In this document: in pieces, positions 24,657 to 33,653 of the stretch
How positions within the stretch are numbered: the stretch's first letter is position 1
Layout of the letters: each line of letters opens with the position of its first letter
From: Winogradskya humida
Lineage (GTDB): Bacteria; Actinomycetota; Actinomycetes; Mycobacteriales; Micromonosporaceae
Direction: 5' to 3'
Assembly: GCF_016862215.1 (NCBI RefSeq)
Contig: NZ_BOMN01000147.1
Coordinates: 1 to 63,685 of the forward strand
Length of the DNA stretch: 63,685 nt
Program-made: the position numbers and the translations under genes
The notes under the pieces: generated by a model
Seen by the model: only the letters and a program-made list of their open reading frames with translations
Database searches by the model: none
Told to the model about the DNA's origin: nothing

Positions 24657-25641
24657 GGAGGCGTACGTTCTCGGCCAACCCGAAGGCCGGGGGCAGGAAG
24701 AGCACCACCTCGTCCGCCGCCGACAGCCCGGGATCGGCCAGGACCGCGGTGATGACGTCATCGGGCTCGCCGTGGTGGACCGGGCTCATCACGATGCCGG
24801 GCGGGAGGGTCGCCGTCATGGTGGGATTCAGGGCACCCTGTGGGCGGGAGGCTGCCGGGCCATGGGTACGCCGCTCCAGGTCGTACGCGGCATAGGTCTC
24901 CCGAAGTGCCTTCGTGGTCCCGGGCAGGATCGAGGCGGCGACCGCGACCGGCGGGGGCGGTGTGTCGTGGGCGCCGGCCCAGACGGCACGGTAGGCGCCG
25001 ATCAGGCGGGCCTGGTGGACCGGGAACGAGTCGCCGGCGGGGACGTCGTGCAGGATCGTGCCGGTGATGAGGCGCAGGCCCTGGCGGGCGGCGTTCTCGG
25101 CCGAGGCGATGCTGCCGGAGCCGTACCAGATGCGGTCGCGCAGGCCGGGGCTGTGCGGCGTGACCTTCAGTTCCGTGCCCGCAACCGGGCCGGTGGGACC
25201 GGAACCGGCGGTGACGGTGTGGAGGGTGTCGCCGGCGACGGCGGACAGGAAGCGGGCGAGGCGACGCTGGCCTTCGGTGCGGGCGTCCGTGGCGACACCG
25301 CCGAAGACCGCGTCCCACGTGTTGTTGCCGCTGGAGAACGCGAGCTGGAGGCGGCCGCCGGTGAGCAGGTCGGTGGTGCCGGCGGCCTCGGCGAGCAGGA
25401 CGGGTTCCTGGTAGCGGGCCGGGATGACCGCGCTGCCCAGGGTTATCCGGCTGGTGTGCTGGCCCGCGGCGGCGAAGAACGGCAGGGGTGACGACAGGTA
25501 GTTGTCGAAGTGGCGCTGGTACGCCCAGCCGGACTGGTAGCCGAGGGCCTCGGCGGCCTGGAACAGTTCGATGCCCTCGCGCAGCCCGCGGGCGGCCTCG
25601 CCGGCCGGGAACGACACCCGAGTGTTGAAGCCGAGTCTCAT
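24604..25641 (-). CDS. Luciferase-like FMN-dependent monooxygenase, last gene of the 36.5-24.6 kb operon
   Basis: 345 aa from ATG 25641, overlapping the ABC exporter stop by 4 bp. LLM features: LGFNTRVSF, QAAEALGYQSGWAYQRHF, SSPLPFFAAAGQHTSRITLGSAVIP, and a GGRLQLAFSSG turn. It resembles the LLM subfamily that travels with peptide-type importers (KPN_01858-like); that assignment is from memory of the motifs and needs a profile search. Its substrate is presumably brought in by the importer encoded upstream in the operon. Confidence 0.85.
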   Translation of the reverse strand: MRLGFNTRVSFPAGEAARGLREGIELFQAAEALGYQSGWAYQRHFDNYLSSPLPFFAAAGQHTSRITLGSAVIPARYQEPVLLAEAAGTTDLLTGGRLQLAFSSGNNTWDAVFGGVATDARTEGQRRLARFLSAVAGDTLHTVTAGSGPTGPVAGTELKVTPHSPGLRDRIWYGSGSIASAENAARQGLRLITGTILHDVPAGDSFPVHQARLIGAYRAVWAGAHDTPPPPVAVAASILPGTTKALRETYAAYDLERRTHGPAASRPQGALNPTMTATLPPGIVMSPVHHGEPDDVITAVLADPGLSAADEVVLFLPPAFGLAENVRLLSDLTGTVAPALGWKPS

Positions 25642-27386
25642 GGTTGTCCTTCCGCGGACGCCAGCGCCAGGCCGGCGTAGGGGCCCGGCTCGTGGACGAG
25701 TTCGCTGTGGTGCCCGGACTGCACGATCCGGCCGTCGGCGAAGACGAGGACCCGGTCTGCCGTTTCGGCGGTGATCATCCGGTGGGCGATGGAGACGGTG
25801 GTGCGGTCGCGGGTCAGGACGGCGAGGGCGCGTTGGACGGCGAGGTCGGTTGCCGGGTCGATGCCGGAGGTCGCCTCGTCGAACACCACGAGGTCCGGGT
25901 CGGCCAGCGCCGTACGCGCCAGGGCGACCAGCTGCCGCTCGCCGACCGACAGCCGCTCGCCGCGCATCCCGGTCGGCGTGTCCAGGCCCTGTGACAGGGT
26001 TCCGTACCACTCGTGCAGGCCGAGCCGGTCGATGACGCCGAGAACTGTCTCGTCGCTCGCACCGGGCGCGCCGAGCTTGATGTTGTCCCCGATCGTGCCG
26101 GTGAACAGGAACGGCTCCTGCGGCACGATGACCACCCGGCCGGCCAGGGACAGGCCCGCCAAGCGCTCAAGAAGCTCACCGTTGAGATAAATGGAACCCT
26201 CAGCGGGTACGAGCCCGCGGGTGAGCAGCTTCGCGAACGTGGACTTGCCCGAGCCGGTCCGCCCCACGATGGCCACGTGCTCGCCCGGTTCGATCCGCAG
26301 GGTGACGTCGTGCAGCACGATCGGCCCGTCCGGGTAGCGCGCCGAGACGTTCTCGACGGTGACGCCGACCGGGCCGGGTGGCAGGGTGACGCCGTCGGCG
26401 ACCGTGGCGCTCTCGGTGGTGACCAGTTCGAGGGCGCGCCGCCAGCCGGTGAGCGCGTTCTGGGCCTCGCCGAGGCTCTGCACGAGGAACTGCAGCGGTC
26501 GCACGAAGAACGTGACGAGCAGGACCATCGCGACGACCTGCCCGGCGGTGAGGCTGGGATCGCCGGTGATGCCCCACCACACGCCGCCCAGCAGCACGGC
26601 CACGGTCATGGTGGAGATCGCGATCTCGCCGAGCGAGGTGTTGCCGTGCAACGGGACGAGCGTGCTGACGAGGCTGTCCCGGGCGCGGTCGACCGCCTCG
26701 TCGAGCTTGGCGCGGGCTCGTTCTCCGGTGCCCGTCGACCGGATCACCGCGGCGCCGAGCACGGATTCGGCCACGGCGGTCTGCATCCGGGACAGGTCCT
26801 GGCGCGCTCGGGCGTACCGGCGGGCGATCAGCTTCTGCATTCCGGCCATGGCGACGAGCAGGAGCCCGGTGAGCACGAGGACGGGCAGCGCGAGCCGCCA
26901 GTTGTAGACGAACAGCAGCCCGGTCGCGATCAGCAGCTGCGCGGTGTTGGTGAGGAACTGGATCCCGCCGCCCTGCAGGAACGTCGTCACCTGATCGACG
27001 TCGCTGGTGAGCCGGGAGACGAGGTCGGCGCTCGGGATCCGGTCGGCGGTGCTCGCCGCCATCTCGTGCACACGGCGCAGCCCGGCCCGGCGCAGTCCGG
27101 CGAGCGCCTGCTCGATCCGGCTCTGCAGGCGCCGGTTCAGCAGCAGCGACGCGGTGCCGGCCACGACGACAGCTGCGGCTCCGATCACAACCGCCGGGAT
27201 GACCGTACGCGGTACAAGCCCACTGTCGATCGACCGCTGGATCGTCAGCGGCGCGATGATCCGTCCCGCACCGGCGAACAGCGCGAGAACACCGGTGAGC
27301 AGCAGGCCCTGACGCAGCGACGGTGAGACGCGCACCGCCGTGGCGATCAGCTCCCGCGCCCCGGTCCGGGACAGGTCACGAAGCAC
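25638..27386 (-). CDS. ABC exporter half-transporter B (consensus catalytic residues)
   Basis: 582 aa: six-helix membrane domain (1 to about 310), then an NBD. Walker A is GRTGSGKST, Walker B LVVFDEATSGID with the catalytic Glu, switch His in SIAHRM, but the signature is degenerate (LSVGE instead of LSGGQ). Its partner at 27376-29061 has the complementary pattern. Together they form one canonical and one degenerate ATP site, as in heterodimeric exporters of the TM287/288 or BmrCD kind. Overlaps: 11 bp with the partner, 4 bp with the LLM gene. Confidence 0.9.
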   Translation of the reverse strand: MLRDLSRTGARELIATAVRVSPSLRQGLLLTGVLALFAGAGRIIAPLTIQRSIDSGLVPRTVIPAVVIGAAAVVVAGTASLLLNRRLQSRIEQALAGLRRAGLRRVHEMAASTADRIPSADLVSRLTSDVDQVTTFLQGGGIQFLTNTAQLLIATGLLFVYNWRLALPVLVLTGLLLVAMAGMQKLIARRYARARQDLSRMQTAVAESVLGAAVIRSTGTGERARAKLDEAVDRARDSLVSTLVPLHGNTSLGEIAISTMTVAVLLGGVWWGITGDPSLTAGQVVAMVLLVTFFVRPLQFLVQSLGEAQNALTGWRRALELVTTESATVADGVTLPPGPVGVTVENVSARYPDGPIVLHDVTLRIEPGEHVAIVGRTGSGKSTFAKLLTRGLVPAEGSIYLNGELLERLAGLSLAGRVVIVPQEPFLFTGTIGDNIKLGAPGASDETVLGVIDRLGLHEWYGTLSQGLDTPTGMRGERLSVGERQLVALARTALADPDLVVFDEATSGIDPATDLAVQRALAVLTRDRTTVSIAHRMITAETADRVLVFADGRIVQSGHHSELVHEPGPYAGLALASAEGQP

Positions 27387-29061
27387 GGGACTCCTCCAGG
27401 GACGCGATCCGCCCGGCGCGCAGCTGCACGACCCGGTCGGCGATGGTCAGCGTGGCGGGCCGGTTCGTGGCGACGAGCAGCGTCGTGCCGCCCTCCGCGA
27501 CCAGGTCCTTCAACCCGTCGAGCACCTGGCGCTCCACGCGGGTGTCGAGCGCGGAGGTCGCGTCGTCGAGCACGAGCAGCCGCGGCCGGCGCACGATGGC
27601 ACGGGCGAGGCAGATCCGTTGCCGCTGACCGCCGGACAGCGTCGCCCCGCGCTCGCCGACGATCGTGTCGAGGCCGTCCGGCAGCTCGCGGACGAAGTCG
27701 TCGGCGGCCGCGACACGCAGGGCCCGCCAGAGCTCCTCGTCGGAGTAGCCGCCGGAGAGGCTGAGGTTGTCGCGCAGGGATTCGGCGAACAGGAACGGGC
27801 TCTGCGACACGACGGCGACGTTCTCCGGGACGGCACCGCGGGCCAGCTCGCGGACGTCGACACCGTCGAAGAGCACCGTCCCCCGGGCGGGATGGTGCTG
27901 CCCGCCGGCGAGGTCGAGCAGGGTGGTCTTGCCGGAGCCGACCGCGCCCATGACCACGGTGATCGTCCCCGGTTCCAGGACCAGATTCACCCCTTCGAGG
28001 CGTACGGCGCCCACGTCCCGCAGTTCGACCCGCAGCGGGACCGGCGTGGCCAGTCGTTGTGACCCGAAGCGGACGACGTCGGGGCTGTACAGCACCGACC
28101 GCACCCGTTCCTGACCGGCGCCCGAGAGCGGGAGCATCGACAGGAACCGGCTGATCACGTTGAGCGGGATCGAGATGGTGATCAGCAGGTAGACGACGCC
28201 GACCAGGTCACCCACGCTGAGGCTGCCGTCGGCGACCCGGGGCGCCGCCGCGGCGAGCACCACCAGCACCGCCGCGGTCGGCAGCAGCTCCAGCAGCGGA
28301 TCGAAGACCGAGCTGACCGCGGCCATCCGCACGTCGGCGGCGCGCAGCCGGTCGACGCCGGGTGCGAACCGGGCGTCCTCCACGTCCGCCCGGCCGAGGC
28401 TGCGGACGACCGGGCTGCCCTCGATCGACTCGTGCGCGATGCCGCCGACGACGCCGCGCGCCTCCTGCGCCTCACGGGCCCGGGGAGCGAGCAGCCGCTG
28501 GTAGAGCAGGTTCAGCGTGAGGACCAGCACGACCAGGGCGAGCCCGACCAGGCCGAGCAGCAGCTCGCGGAAGAACAGCTCGGTCAGCGCGAGCAGCAGC
28601 ATGAACACCATGCCGACCGCGAAGTACGCGAACTGCATCGGCGACCACAGGGCATCCACATCGGACACGGCGTGGGCCAGGAGCTGGCCGGGGGAGCGGC
28701 GCCGGTGCCAGCCAAGGTCCAGGTCGAGATACCGGCGCACCACGGCGCGGCGGGTCTCGGCCTGGGCGCGGTACTGGACGTGCCCGGTGGCGATGCCGCG
28801 GATGAAGATGGTGCTCCACCGCAGCGCGGAGATGCCGAGGATGAACGCCGCGCTGAGCCACCAGACCCCGGCGCCGACGTGGTGCCCGGAGAGCGCCGGG
28901 ATCACGAGGTGGTCGGTGGACCAGCCGATGGCCCAGGCGCCGGCGACCATCGTGGCCCCGTTGACAAGACCGCTGACCGTGGCGACGATCGCCGGCCCCG
29001 GATGGGCCCGTGCGCCCGCGAACTGGGTTGCCAGCGCCGAGCGGCGCCGAGGGTCAGGCAC
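27376..29061 (-). CDS. ABC exporter half-transporter A (degenerate catalytic residues)
   Basis: 561 aa: six membrane helices, then an NBD with Walker A GAVGSGKTT, a good signature LSGGQRQR, but Walker B LLVLDDATSALD (Asp in place of the catalytic Glu) and VATNRPA where the switch His is expected. So its signature serves the active site of its partner, while its own site is degenerate. It overlaps the partner by 11 bp and the ketopantoate-reductase-like gene by 8 bp. Export cargo is unknown; it may be a product of the operon's oxidases. Confidence 0.9.
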   Translation of the reverse strand: MPDPRRRSALATQFAGARAHPGPAIVATVSGLVNGATMVAGAWAIGWSTDHLVIPALSGHHVGAGVWWLSAAFILGISALRWSTIFIRGIATGHVQYRAQAETRRAVVRRYLDLDLGWHRRRSPGQLLAHAVSDVDALWSPMQFAYFAVGMVFMLLLALTELFFRELLLGLVGLALVVLVLTLNLLYQRLLAPRAREAQEARGVVGGIAHESIEGSPVVRSLGRADVEDARFAPGVDRLRAADVRMAAVSSVFDPLLELLPTAAVLVVLAAAAPRVADGSLSVGDLVGVVYLLITISIPLNVISRFLSMLPLSGAGQERVRSVLYSPDVVRFGSQRLATPVPLRVELRDVGAVRLEGVNLVLEPGTITVVMGAVGSGKTTLLDLAGGQHHPARGTVLFDGVDVRELARGAVPENVAVVSQSPFLFAESLRDNLSLSGGYSDEELWRALRVAAADDFVRELPDGLDTIVGERGATLSGGQRQRICLARAIVRRPRLLVLDDATSALDTRVERQVLDGLKDLVAEGGTTLLVATNRPATLTIADRVVQLRAGRIASLEESRAS

Positions 29062-30061
29062 CGGCGGCCGACAGGAGCGCGGTCAAAGTCCTCTGATCAC
29101 TGAGGTACGCGGCCCCGAGCAGCTCCTGCAACCGCCGGTTCAGCGGCGCCGCGTGCCCGTGGCGCCGGGCCAGCAGCACGATCTCGCCGTTCAGGTAGTC
29201 GATCTCGCTGGACGCGCCGCGCGCGAAGCTCTGCCACGTCGACAGCCGCCCGCCGATGTGACCCTCCACCTGCTGGACCCGGAACTCGATGCCGTGGAAG
29301 TCGAGCTTCTCCCCGGGCGGCAGCGGCACACCGGCCGCGGCGAGTACCTCGATCGCCTCGTCGCGCAGCAGGGCCCGGGCCCGCTCGCGCAGGTCGTCCG
29401 GCCCTTCGAGCAGACCGGTGCCGTTCGCCGCGAGGTTGCCGAGCAGCTTCGCGGCCTTCTGCGCGCGGATGTCGTCGACGGAGAAGGCCGCGATCCCGCT
29501 GGCGTTGAGGTCCGCGACGACCTCCTTCTGAAGAGGGTCCGAGCCTCCGGGGTAGCGGCCGACCCACACCACCGCGGCGGGGTCGAGCGACGGTGACACG
29601 ATCTCGCCGGGGCTCAGGTAGCTGGCGGCGACCGCGATCGTGGCGCCGTACACCCGCTCGAAGCGGCGCAGGGCCAGATCCTCGGTGGCGATCCCGTTCT
29701 GGAACGTCACGATGGGCAGGAGGGCGGCGGCCGGGCCCCGCGGCGTACCCGTGTCGTCGAGAACGGCCCGCCACGCCCAGTCGGCGATGGCGGCCTCGGC
29801 GTCCTGGGTCTTGACGGCGAGCAGCAGGACGTCGCCGGTGTGCAGGCTCAGCTCGCCGGGGCCGGAGACGACCGGGACCTTGACGACCTCGTCACCGGTG
29901 GGCCGCCGGACGGTGAGGCCCTCGGTGGCGATCCGGTCGCCGTGCTCGCCCCGGGCCACGAGCACCACGGAGTGCCCGGCCGGGACGAGTTGCGCGGCGA
30001 GCGCGCCGCCGACGGCGCCCGCGCCGATCACGACGTACCGCCGGGTGTTGAACTCAGACAA
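29054..30061 (-). CDS. ApbA/PanE (2-dehydropantoate 2-reductase)-family oxidoreductase
   Basis: 335 aa from TTG 30061 (GGAG six bases upstream); a TTG at 30073 is less well placed. The Rossmann motif VIGAGAVGGALAAQL opens the protein, VARGEHG ends strand 2, and the central helix LPIVTFQNGI and KAAKLLGNLAANG resemble the catalytic region with its conserved Lys/Asn. Within a transport operon, biosynthesis of pantothenate is unlikely; reduction of a 2-oxo acid released from the imported compound fits better (inference). It overlaps the ATPase gene by 8 bp upstream and the exporter by 8 bp downstream. Confidence 0.83.
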   Translation of the reverse strand: MSEFNTRRYVVIGAGAVGGALAAQLVPAGHSVVLVARGEHGDRIATEGLTVRRPTGDEVVKVPVVSGPGELSLHTGDVLLLAVKTQDAEAAIADWAWRAVLDDTGTPRGPAAALLPIVTFQNGIATEDLALRRFERVYGATIAVAASYLSPGEIVSPSLDPAAVVWVGRYPGGSDPLQKEVVADLNASGIAAFSVDDIRAQKAAKLLGNLAANGTGLLEGPDDLRERARALLRDEAIEVLAAAGVPLPPGEKLDFHGIEFRVQQVEGHIGGRLSTWQSFARGASSEIDYLNGEIVLLARRHGHAAPLNRRLQELLGAAYLSDQRTLTALLSAAGA

Positions 30062-31685
30062 CTTTTTCTCCAAGAGGGAGCCGGCCGGGGATGGCGTCGA
30101 TGAGTTCCCTGGTGTGCGGGCTGCGTGGGTTCGTGAAGACCTCCGCGACCGGCCCCTGTTCGACGACGCGTCCCTGGCTCATGACCGAGACGGTGTGCGC
30201 GACCTCGGCGACGACGGCGAGATCGTGGGACACGAACAGGTAGGACAGGTTCAACGCCTGCTGCAGGTCGGCGAGCAGGCGCAGGATCTGCTCCTGCACG
30301 AGCACGTCGAGCGCGGAGACCGGCTCGTCGAGCATGATGAGCTCGGGTTGCAGGGCGAGCGCCCGCGCGATGGCGACCCGCTGGCGCTGGCCGCCGGAGA
30401 GCTCCTGCGGCAGCCGGTCCAGATAGGACGTCGGCAGGCCCACCTGGTCGAGCAGTTCCAGGGCCCGGACCTTACGGGTACGCCGATCGCCCACCCGGAA
30501 CGACACCAGCGGCTCGGTCACCGACTGCCCCACGGTGAACTTCGGGTCGAGCGTGGCGAACGGATCCTGATGCACGAGCTGGGCCTTGCGCCGCAGCGGC
30601 CGCAGCTTGTTCCAGGACAGGCCGCTGATCTCGGTCCCGTCGAGCCGCACGGAACCGCTCGTGGCGCTCTCCAGGCCGAGCGCGATCCGCAGCGTCGTCG
30701 TCTTGCCGCAGCCCGATTCGCCGACCAGTGCGTGGGTCTGCCCCCGCGGCACGGAGACGGTGACGTCCTCGAGCGCGTTGAAACCCCGCCGCCCGCGCCG
30801 CGGATCGTTGCCGGGGAACGTCTTGCTGACCTTGGTCAGGGTGAGGATCGGCTCCGGGCGCTCCTCGTCGCGTACGTCGAAACGCGCCACGACCCGCCCG
30901 CCGTGAGCGAGCCTCGGGGCGGCGGCGATGAGCCGCCTGGTGTAGGGCTCACGCGGATCGGAGAGGATGACCCGCGGATCGCCCTCCTCGGTCTTGCGCC
31001 CGTGTTGCATGACCACCACCCGGTCGGCGCGGTCCGCGGCGACGGCCAGGTCGTGCGTGATGATGAGCAGCGAGATGCCCTGCTCGCGGACCAGGCCGCC
31101 GAGGTGGTCGAGGATCCGCTTCTGCACGGTCACGTCGAGCGCGCTGGTGGGCTCGTCCGCGATGATCAGTTTCGGCCGCCCGGCGAGGGCGATCGCGATC
31201 AGGGCCCGCTGGCGCAGTCCGCCGGAGAGCTCGTGCGGATACTGCCGGGCCCGCAGCTCGGGATCCGGTACGCCCGCCTGGTCGAGAAACTCCACCACCT
31301 CGGTGTGCACCGAGGGCCCGGCGATCCCGCGCAGCTTCACGACCTCGCCGATCTGGGCACCGACGCGCTGGGTCGGGTTGAGGCCGACCATCGGATCCTG
31401 CGGGATCAGCCCGACGACCGAGCCCCGCAATCCGCGCAGCGTCTTCTCCTTGGCGCCAGCCGTCTCGATGCCGTCCACGATGGCCGAGCCCGCGGTGATC
31501 CGGCCGTTCGGGGGCAGCAACCCGATGATCGCGTTGGCGGTGGTGGTCTTGCCCGACCCGGACTCGCCCACGATGGCGACGACCTCGGCCTCACCCACGC
31601 TCAGGTCGAGCCCGATGACCGCCGGCCGGACCGTGCGATGCCGCACATACCCGACGTCCAGCCCTTTGATGTCGACGAGGCTCAT
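30054..31685 (-). CDS. Peptide/opine-type ABC importer, fused double ATPase (DppD-DppF)
   Basis: 543 aa with two complete NBDs. First: Walker A GESGSGKTT, signature LSGGLRQR, Walker B LIIADEPTSALD. Second: Walker A GESGCGKTT, signature LSGGQRQR, Walker B LIMLDEPVSALD. Fusion of the usually separate D and F subunits is common in actinobacterial peptide/nickel-type importers. Start ATG 31685 is preceded by GGGAGG in the last micro-ORF and joined to it by an ATGA overlap. Partners are the two permeases and the binding protein upstream. Confidence 0.93.
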   Translation of the reverse strand: MSLVDIKGLDVGYVRHRTVRPAVIGLDLSVGEAEVVAIVGESGSGKTTTANAIIGLLPPNGRITAGSAIVDGIETAGAKEKTLRGLRGSVVGLIPQDPMVGLNPTQRVGAQIGEVVKLRGIAGPSVHTEVVEFLDQAGVPDPELRARQYPHELSGGLRQRALIAIALAGRPKLIIADEPTSALDVTVQKRILDHLGGLVREQGISLLIITHDLAVAADRADRVVVMQHGRKTEEGDPRVILSDPREPYTRRLIAAAPRLAHGGRVVARFDVRDEERPEPILTLTKVSKTFPGNDPRRGRRGFNALEDVTVSVPRGQTHALVGESGCGKTTTLRIALGLESATSGSVRLDGTEISGLSWNKLRPLRRKAQLVHQDPFATLDPKFTVGQSVTEPLVSFRVGDRRTRKVRALELLDQVGLPTSYLDRLPQELSGGQRQRVAIARALALQPELIMLDEPVSALDVLVQEQILRLLADLQQALNLSYLFVSHDLAVVAEVAHTVSVMSQGRVVEQGPVAEVFTNPRSPHTRELIDAIPGRLPLGEKVV

Positions 31686-31723
31686 CTCTGCCCTCCCGCG
31701 GCGGAAAACCGATTCAAGTTCAT
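31682..31723 (-). CDS. Micro-ORF 2 (13 aa), ATGA-coupled to the double ATPase
   Basis: ATG to TGA encodes MNLNRFSAAGGQR. Its ATG overlaps the stop of micro-ORF 1 (ATGA at 31720-31723) and its stop overlaps the ATPase start (ATGA at 31682-31685). GGGAGG lies nine bases before its start, inside micro-ORF 1. Function unknown; it may be a short peptide or only a means to carry ribosomes from the permease gene to the ATPase gene. Confidence 0.45.
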   Translation of the reverse strand: MNLNRFSAAGGQR

Positions 31724-31764
31724 CGACTGAGTCCTCCCGCGGCGGAAAACCGATGCGAAATCAT
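31720..31764 (-). CDS. Micro-ORF 1 (14 aa), ATGA-coupled to the DppC permease
   Basis: Encodes MISHRFSAAGGLSR. Its ATG overlaps the permease stop (ATGA at 31761-31764), with AGGAG eight bases upstream inside the permease gene. It shares the RFSAAGG core with micro-ORF 2; the two copies differ by one whole codon and several substitutions but keep the same frame. Confidence 0.45.
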   Translation of the reverse strand: MISHRFSAAGGLSR

Positions 31765-32657
31765 CGTGAGAGCTCCTGCAGAGTCTTCGAGATGTGGTTG
31801 AGGCTGAGCACGAGCAGGGCCACGAACAGGCCCGGCATCAGGCTCAGCCACCACGAGGTGACGAGGTAGTTGCGGCCGTCGGCGATCAGCGTGCCCCATT
31901 CGGCGGCCGGGGGAGCGGCGCCGAACCCGAGGAAGCTGAGCGACGCGATCGCGATGATGGCCACACCGGCGTCGAGGACGGCGAGCACGGCGACCGGCCC
32001 CCACGAGTTCGGCAGGATGTGACGGACGAGCACCCGGCCCCACGAGGCACCACCCGCGCGGGCGGCCTCCACGTACGGCAACGTCCGTACCCGTAGCACC
32101 TCGGCCCGGGTCGTCCGGGCGAAGCCGGGAACGATGCCGACACCGACGGCGACCGCGACCGGGATCGTGCCGTAGCCGAGCGCGGTGACGATCGCCAGCG
32201 CGAGCAGCAGCCCCGGGATCGCGAGCAGGACGTCGACGACCCGCATCAGGATCGCGTCGGTGACCCCGGCGAAGAAGCCCGAGACGACGCCGAGTGTGAG
32301 CCCGGCGACCAGCGCGATCCCGAGCGCGATCAGCGTCGCCTTGATCGTCAGCGGCGAGCCGTAGAGCACCCGTGACCACAGGTCCCGGCCGTAGACGTCG
32401 GTGCCGAACAGGTGGTCGATGCTCGGGCTGAGCATCGCCGACTTCGGGTCCGTGCCGTACGGGTCGCGCGAGGTGAACAGGCGGGGCCAGAACGCGGAGA
32501 CCAGCACGAACACCACGTACAGGGCGGCGAGGAGGAAACCTGGTTTGCGTACCAACTGGATGAGGTTTGCTGTGAGGTTGGCGCTCCGGCCCCCGGCTTC
32601 CTGCTCCGGGACCGGCGCGTCCACCTCGATGCGCTCGGCGACCTCGGTGGTGGTCAC
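31761..32657 (-). CDS. Peptide-type ABC importer, permease (DppC-like)
   Basis: 298 aa from GTG 32657, overlapping the DppB stop by 4 bp. A cytoplasmic N-terminus of about 35 residues and first helix (FLLAALYVVFVLVSAFW) precede HLFGTDVYGRDLWSRVLYG, the DppC signature, and the EAA loop PYVEAARAGGASWGRVLVRHILPN. Six helices. Its last codons carry the ribosome site for the first of two micro-ORFs. Confidence 0.92.
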   Translation of the reverse strand: MTTTEVAERIEVDAPVPEQEAGGRSANLTANLIQLVRKPGFLLAALYVVFVLVSAFWPRLFTSRDPYGTDPKSAMLSPSIDHLFGTDVYGRDLWSRVLYGSPLTIKATLIALGIALVAGLTLGVVSGFFAGVTDAILMRVVDVLLAIPGLLLALAIVTALGYGTIPVAVAVGVGIVPGFARTTRAEVLRVRTLPYVEAARAGGASWGRVLVRHILPNSWGPVAVLAVLDAGVAIIAIASLSFLGFGAAPPAAEWGTLIADGRNYLVTSWWLSLMPGLFVALLVLSLNHISKTLQELSR

Positions 32658-33646
32658 AGCGTGCCCCCTTCCAGCGCGGGTGCCGGGGCGGGCGCCCGGA
32701 CCTTGCCGCGGGTGTGCGAGATCCGCGGGTCGAGCAACGGGTAGATTAGGTCGACGATCAGGTTGACCAGGACGAACACCGACGCGGCGATGGTGACCAC
32801 CGCGAGGACCACGGGCACGTCCTGCGACAGCACGGCCTCCTGGGCGAGCCGGCCGACACCCTCGCGGGTGAAGACCGTCTCGACGACGATCGAGCTGGTG
32901 ACCGTCACGCCGACGATGACGCCGAGGATGGTCATCGCCGGCAGGGCGGCGTTGCGGAAGGCATGCCGCAGGTGCACGGCCGAGCGGGACAGCCCCTTGG
33001 CGCGTGCGGTGGTGATGTACGGCTGCCGCAGCGTCTCGTCGAAGCTCTTGATGAGCACCTGCGCCAGCACGGAGGAGGCGAGCACCGAGATCGTGATCAC
33101 CGGCATCACGAGCGAGGACGCCCCCTCCGAGCCGGTCGCCGGGAACCAGCCCAGCTGGAACGAGAAGAACTGGATCAAAAACAGCGCCACGAAGAACTGC
33201 GGGAACGAGGCGCCGACCGCGGGCAGCCGGCTGAACAGGATCCGCAGCAGGCTCCACCGCACGAACGTCGCCAGGTAGGCCAGCGCCGAGCCGGCGACCA
33301 GCGCGACGATCGCCGCCGAGGCGCTGAGGACGAGGGTCGGGCCGATGCGCTCCCCGATCATCTCGGTGACCGGCACCCGCTGGGTCAGCGAGATGCCGAA
33401 GTCACCGTGCAGCGCGCCGCCGAGGTGATGCCAGTACTGCGTCCAGATCGACTGGTCGAGACCGAACTCGGCCTTCATCGCGGCGACCTGATCGGGGGTC
33501 AGGCTGTCCTCCTGGACCCCCGCCGCGGCGAGCTGGAGCTGCATCGGGTCGCTGGGCAGCAGGTAGAGGATGGCGAACGTCAGGGTGTAGGCCGCCCAGA
33601 GGACCACGAGGGCCTGGGCGATGCGACCGGCCACGTACCGCGTCAT
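32654..33646 (-). CDS. Peptide-type ABC importer, permease (DppB-like)
   Basis: 330 aa. It begins MTRYVAGRIAQALVVLWAAYTLTFAILYLLP, has the DppB-type large periplasmic loop (LDQSIWTQYWHHLGGALHGDFGIS) and the EAA loop PYITTARAKGLSRSAVHLRHAFRN. It follows the binding-protein gene by 7 bp and overlaps DppC by 4 bp. Confidence 0.92.
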   Translation of the reverse strand: MTRYVAGRIAQALVVLWAAYTLTFAILYLLPSDPMQLQLAAAGVQEDSLTPDQVAAMKAEFGLDQSIWTQYWHHLGGALHGDFGISLTQRVPVTEMIGERIGPTLVLSASAAIVALVAGSALAYLATFVRWSLLRILFSRLPAVGASFPQFFVALFLIQFFSFQLGWFPATGSEGASSLVMPVITISVLASSVLAQVLIKSFDETLRQPYITTARAKGLSRSAVHLRHAFRNAALPAMTILGVIVGVTVTSSIVVETVFTREGVGRLAQEAVLSQDVPVVLAVVTIAASVFVLVNLIVDLIYPLLDPRISHTRGKVRAPAPAPALEGGTL

Positions 33647-33653
33647 ATCCGGG

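Noticed and set aside
29640..31730. 696-codon plus-strand ORF opposite the double ATPase
   Set aside because: The minus strand carries two complete NBDs with all motifs; the plus frame is open only because of high third-position GC.
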